A stretch of 64,000 nt of DNA from Amphiura filiformis (taxonomy: Eukaryota; Echinodermata; Ophiuroidea; Amphilepidida; Amphiuridae). A program made the position numbers and the translations under genes. The notes under the pieces were generated by a model that was not told the origin of the DNA, made no database searches, and saw only the letters and a program-made list of their open reading frames with translations. Every line of letters begins with the position of its first letter. Within the stretch, counting starts at the first letter, position 1. The DNA is taken from the NCBI RefSeq assembly GCF_039555335.1, contig NC_092628.1, positions 93,197,782 to 93,261,781 of the forward strand, read 5' to 3'. This document shows, one piece after another, positions 60,925 through 64,000 of this stretch.

Positions 60925-62340
60925 ACTGCAGTTACTGTTCATTTTCCTATACATAATACACAGTACTCTCACCATTGATGCGTGACCTCTACAAACAGTG
61001 TATGTTATAGGTATAGGGCATTGCCTAGTTAACGTCACTGTGTGAAAAATAACCGGCCAATATTTAAAGTACTCTCTGAAATTCTAGAAAATATACCGTC
61101 GTTTTATCTTTTCAGTTTCTGTTTCCGTATCCGTAATAGTTTTTGTAAGTCATTGTTATTCTGAAGTGGTAGTCTCCCAGGTATGACCAATCTTTTATTC
61201 TAGCCTTTTGTTAGTTACTGAAAATTTGAAGCTCGTGAATTTCAGTTATATTGATTTTTTACATAAAAACTTGAGATGTGCGGTTGGGTGCCAATCTAGA
61301 CAAAAGAAGAGTCTAAATTTTACGGCCCTTAATTCGCGGTAAATTGTACGGCTTCAATTGACTTGTGTTTGGTGTATATGCACTTACGCCTAGACGTAAG
61401 TGGCTCGTAAAAAAGTCTTATATTGAAATATATACTAACCATGTTGCCAAGTTATAAGCAAAAGTCTTTCATATTGGCGATGAAACGAGCGTCTAAAATA
61501 GTCAAATATCTCCCAATGAGGCGCGTACAAGTGGTGATTTGGTAATCATGTTTTATATTGAAATGCAATACAAAAGAATTGCATTGGAGCAAAGATAATT
61601 TATTCTATTCATGGCAAGCTAATCTGATAATTGGTTGGGCCTATATGCAAGACTCGGGTTTATTTTAAATGTTTATTTTTGCAGAGCTTATTTTCAGTCA
61701 TGGATCATACTGATAAATTTCGCGAGGGGGAGGGAGGGAGGGAGGGAGGGAAATACTGAAGTTGAGACTGAACAAGCGAGAGTGGGAGGGGGTGAGGAAG
61801 AAAGAGAGGAGAGGGAGAGACGGAAAGACTAGAAAGAGAAGAACTCGAGAGGAGAGAGTAGGGACCGGGGGACCGGGGAGTTAGTGGGGAGACTGATCAG
61901 GGGGGGGGCAGGAGGAAGCAAAATAGGGAGATAGACATTGATACGAGGGAAGGGCGACTCTGTGGCCCTGCACAAGTGCATTGGGGTGCGATATGCTTAT
62001 AAGCGGGCCTTTTGTGATTTTAGAGCTTATTTTCAACGTTTTTACAGAAAAAAGTGGACTTTGTCATTCGGATTAGCATGCATCAAAGACGAGAGGGCGC
62101 TAGGCCATTAAAACAGCGGTGTTGTCTCTCCCGCTTTTATTGACATAAGCAACTGCCTCTTTTGAAATAAGCTGATTGGTACTTCAAAGTTAACAATGAA
62201 GTCATGTTACAGTAAACTTACTAAATCCCTTGCGTTTTCGTATAAAACGAGATAAAACGAGCCATAGTTTTGTAACATGTCCTAAATTTTTAGCTAATTT
62301 AGGTGTTTGGAAATATTCGCACTTTAGTGTTTTAGGAAGG
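60925..62340. repeat. Dispersed repeat copy split by a 1.17 kb insertion
   Basis: This matches 52855-53105. The match stops at AATTCTAGAAAATATA (61095) and resumes at ATAGTTTTGTAACATG (62264), with the three bases ATA present on both sides. Confidence 0.75.
61096..62263. mobile_element. Nested insertion with short terminal inverted repeats
   Basis: It begins CCGTCGTTTTATCTT and ends GAGATAAAACGAGCC; the 11 bases TCGTTTTATCT are shared as inverted ends, flanked by an ATA duplication. A G/A-rich tract with GGGAGGGAGGGAGG lies inside at 61722-61800. No transposase is recognisable, so this is a non-autonomous element. Confidence 0.65.
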
Positions 62341-63540
62341 AAGGAAGGGCACGGCACGGTACGGCCTGCAAAATGGCCATTATTTAAGGGGGGTTAGTTA
62401 CTTTGTTTGAGATGTTTATTTTGCTAAAACGCGTTTGCCGGCTACATTTTCAACATTGTGTTACGTACACCGAGCTCCGGTAATAATTTTTTTGTCGAAC
62501 AAAGGAGGTCACGAAGTTACTGTCCTTATGATAGTCAAAAGTTGTATTCATCTATTACAATGGTAGCCTCACGTCAGCTCTACAGCGAATAGGGTGAGAT
62601 TGAAAATATTTTATTCACGTTTGAAGAATGAATTAGGGAATAAGATGTATTAAATCGCGACTTTCACGGTCAAAGGCTTCAGATGGGATTTATTGATTGA
62701 TATCAACTTACTGATTGTGCTGCGTCACGGTGTTGGGTACTTCAAAATTATACAGGTGATTGACTGTATAATTTAAGGGCTGTGGTATGGGCGAACTTGA
62801 AATACAGGTAACCGAAGAGGAGAAGCAACGAGTTGTTCCAGGTCACAGCGGCAGGTAGTGACTAGGCCGCCGAGTGCGAATATATTTTGGAAGGTTCATG
62901 CTTGTTTTAAATTTTGGGACGATATTTTTGGTGATATTTCAAAAAAGCGACATGCCAAAGACAAATCTTTGGGCACACACTTTGTTATTGTTGATACAGT
63001 TCTTTTCGACATACCTACGTTACCATTCGCTTTGATTATAATTAAAGACCCATTCAGTGATTCCAGCGAAAGTGTAAAAAAAATAAAATTGTTCATAAAT
63101 TGCTTAAAAGTGAAGGATAAGTCATTACAATTGTCATTTGGTATTTTTTAAATGAAAGTTTTGGCAAAAAACGAAGAAAACAACAGACTGTGTATTGACG
63201 AAGTTGAAGCCCCATTCAAATACATGTAGCTAATTTAGATACTGTCAGTATCTAAATACAGATCCATATTAATGCTATATTTTTGTCTTCGGCTGAACAG
63301 GCTATGTTAACACATTTATGACAATGGCAAAAGTACCAAAATCTGAATTTTGATGATTTGTACGATCGTCCGGATCAGCAAATCACTGAATGGGCCTTTA
63401 ACCTCTGTATACAGGATTCGTAGCTGGGTTTTGGAAAAGCTGTAGTCTTTGGCGCCGTATCAATATCTCAAAAGGGCACGACTAGCGAGAGTGTCTTCAT
63501 ATTTCCCGCATGAAAACTATGAATGGCCAAGTGGACCAAA
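62341..63540. other. Intergenic, no gene seen
   Basis: Short open frames (for example 62858-63151) have no recognisable domains, and a frame on the opposite strand covers the same bases. Confidence 0.35.
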
Positions 63541-63542
63541 AA

Positions 63543-63780
63543 ACGTGTAAGATTATACGTGTAACCTTACTCGTGTAAGATGGCATCTTACACGTGTAAG
63601 ATTGCATCTTATGCGTGTAAGATCGCATCTTATACGTCTTAAAATCTAGCGGGTTACTTAAATTGACGAATCATATTATAAAGAACCCATATTTAAACCC
63701 CAAACAACCTTACGCGTTTTCATCTTTGACCAATGAAATCTCGCCATAGCATTTCTTACACGCGTAAGAATTGCCTATTA
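63543..63780. repeat. Palindromic short tandem repeats of CGTGTAAGAT-GCATCTTA
   Basis: Three consecutive units of about 22 bases, each CGTGTAAGAT-N-GCATCTTA, lie at about 63569-63640. Each unit is itself nearly palindromic. Related TACGTGTAA and TTACACGCGTAAGAA pieces occur at 63551 and about 63757, so the cluster may be the ends of a small element. Confidence 0.65.
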
Positions 63781-64000
63781 GGAATGGACGGTATTCAAGT
63801 TTGACTATACATACGACGAGCGTCGAATAAGCTCTGCCACGAAATCGATATGTATCACGGTAGATTTCGCAAACGTGATCATTTTACTTTGACCTCTTGA
63901 AATTAATTGATATTGAGTACAAATTGACTCCAGATAACTGAGAAAAAGTAACCAGAAAGTGAGATAAATCGGGCTGTGACAATGACGGTCCAACAATCGT

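Overview
The window is eukaryotic nuclear DNA: AT-rich, gene-poor, full of transposon remains, with spliced genes that have consensus GT-AG junctions. The mix of CR1/L2-type LINEs, a GIY-YIG Penelope-like element, tRNA-derived SINEs, many short inverted-repeat elements, and a tandem pair of metabotropic-glutamate-type (class C) GPCR genes fits a marine invertebrate animal. The recurrent palindrome TAGGCCTA makes me lean towards an echinoderm or hemichordate, but that placement is an inference; I cannot name the species.

The real genes are two plus-strand paralogues of a class C GPCR. Each has one large first exon (signal peptide, Venus-flytrap domain, nine-cysteine linker, TM1 to mid-TM4) and one second exon (rest of TM4 to TM7 and the tail), joined in phase 0. 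Gene 1 has exons at 9005-11010 and 26320-26901, separated by a 15.3 kb intron packed with retroelements; its first exon carries a one-base frameshift. Gene 2 has exons at 40136-42160 and 45556-46065, separated by a 3.4 kb intron, and is open throughout, though its tail is shortened. A shared upstream block and a shared 3' flank show that whole gene units were duplicated.

Layout: 1-8.7 kb is repeats (a duplicated segment, a SINE, several MITEs, and a GIY-YIG fragment inside an inverted repeat). 9.0-26.9 kb is gene 1; its intron holds a 5'-truncated LINE abutting an internally deleted L2-like LINE, both antisense. 27-39.6 kb is intergenic: a repeat copy, LINE 3' pieces, palindromes, a mariner-like remnant, and a TIR element with many internal copies of its end motif. 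40.1-46.1 kb is gene 2. 46.6-64 kb is again repeats. Its best feature is a Penelope-like element at 50.1-52.2 kb on the minus strand (reverse transcriptase plus GIY-YIG nuclease), followed 24 bases after its stop codon by a sequence that folds as a type I hammerhead ribozyme.

Four of the clearest reading-frame breaks (two in the receptor genes, two in the Penelope-like element) each look like loss of one base from a homopolymer run. Base-calling error in the assembly is therefore a live alternative to gene decay. No bacterial features, CRISPR array or rRNA gene were seen, and no convincingly functional tRNA gene.
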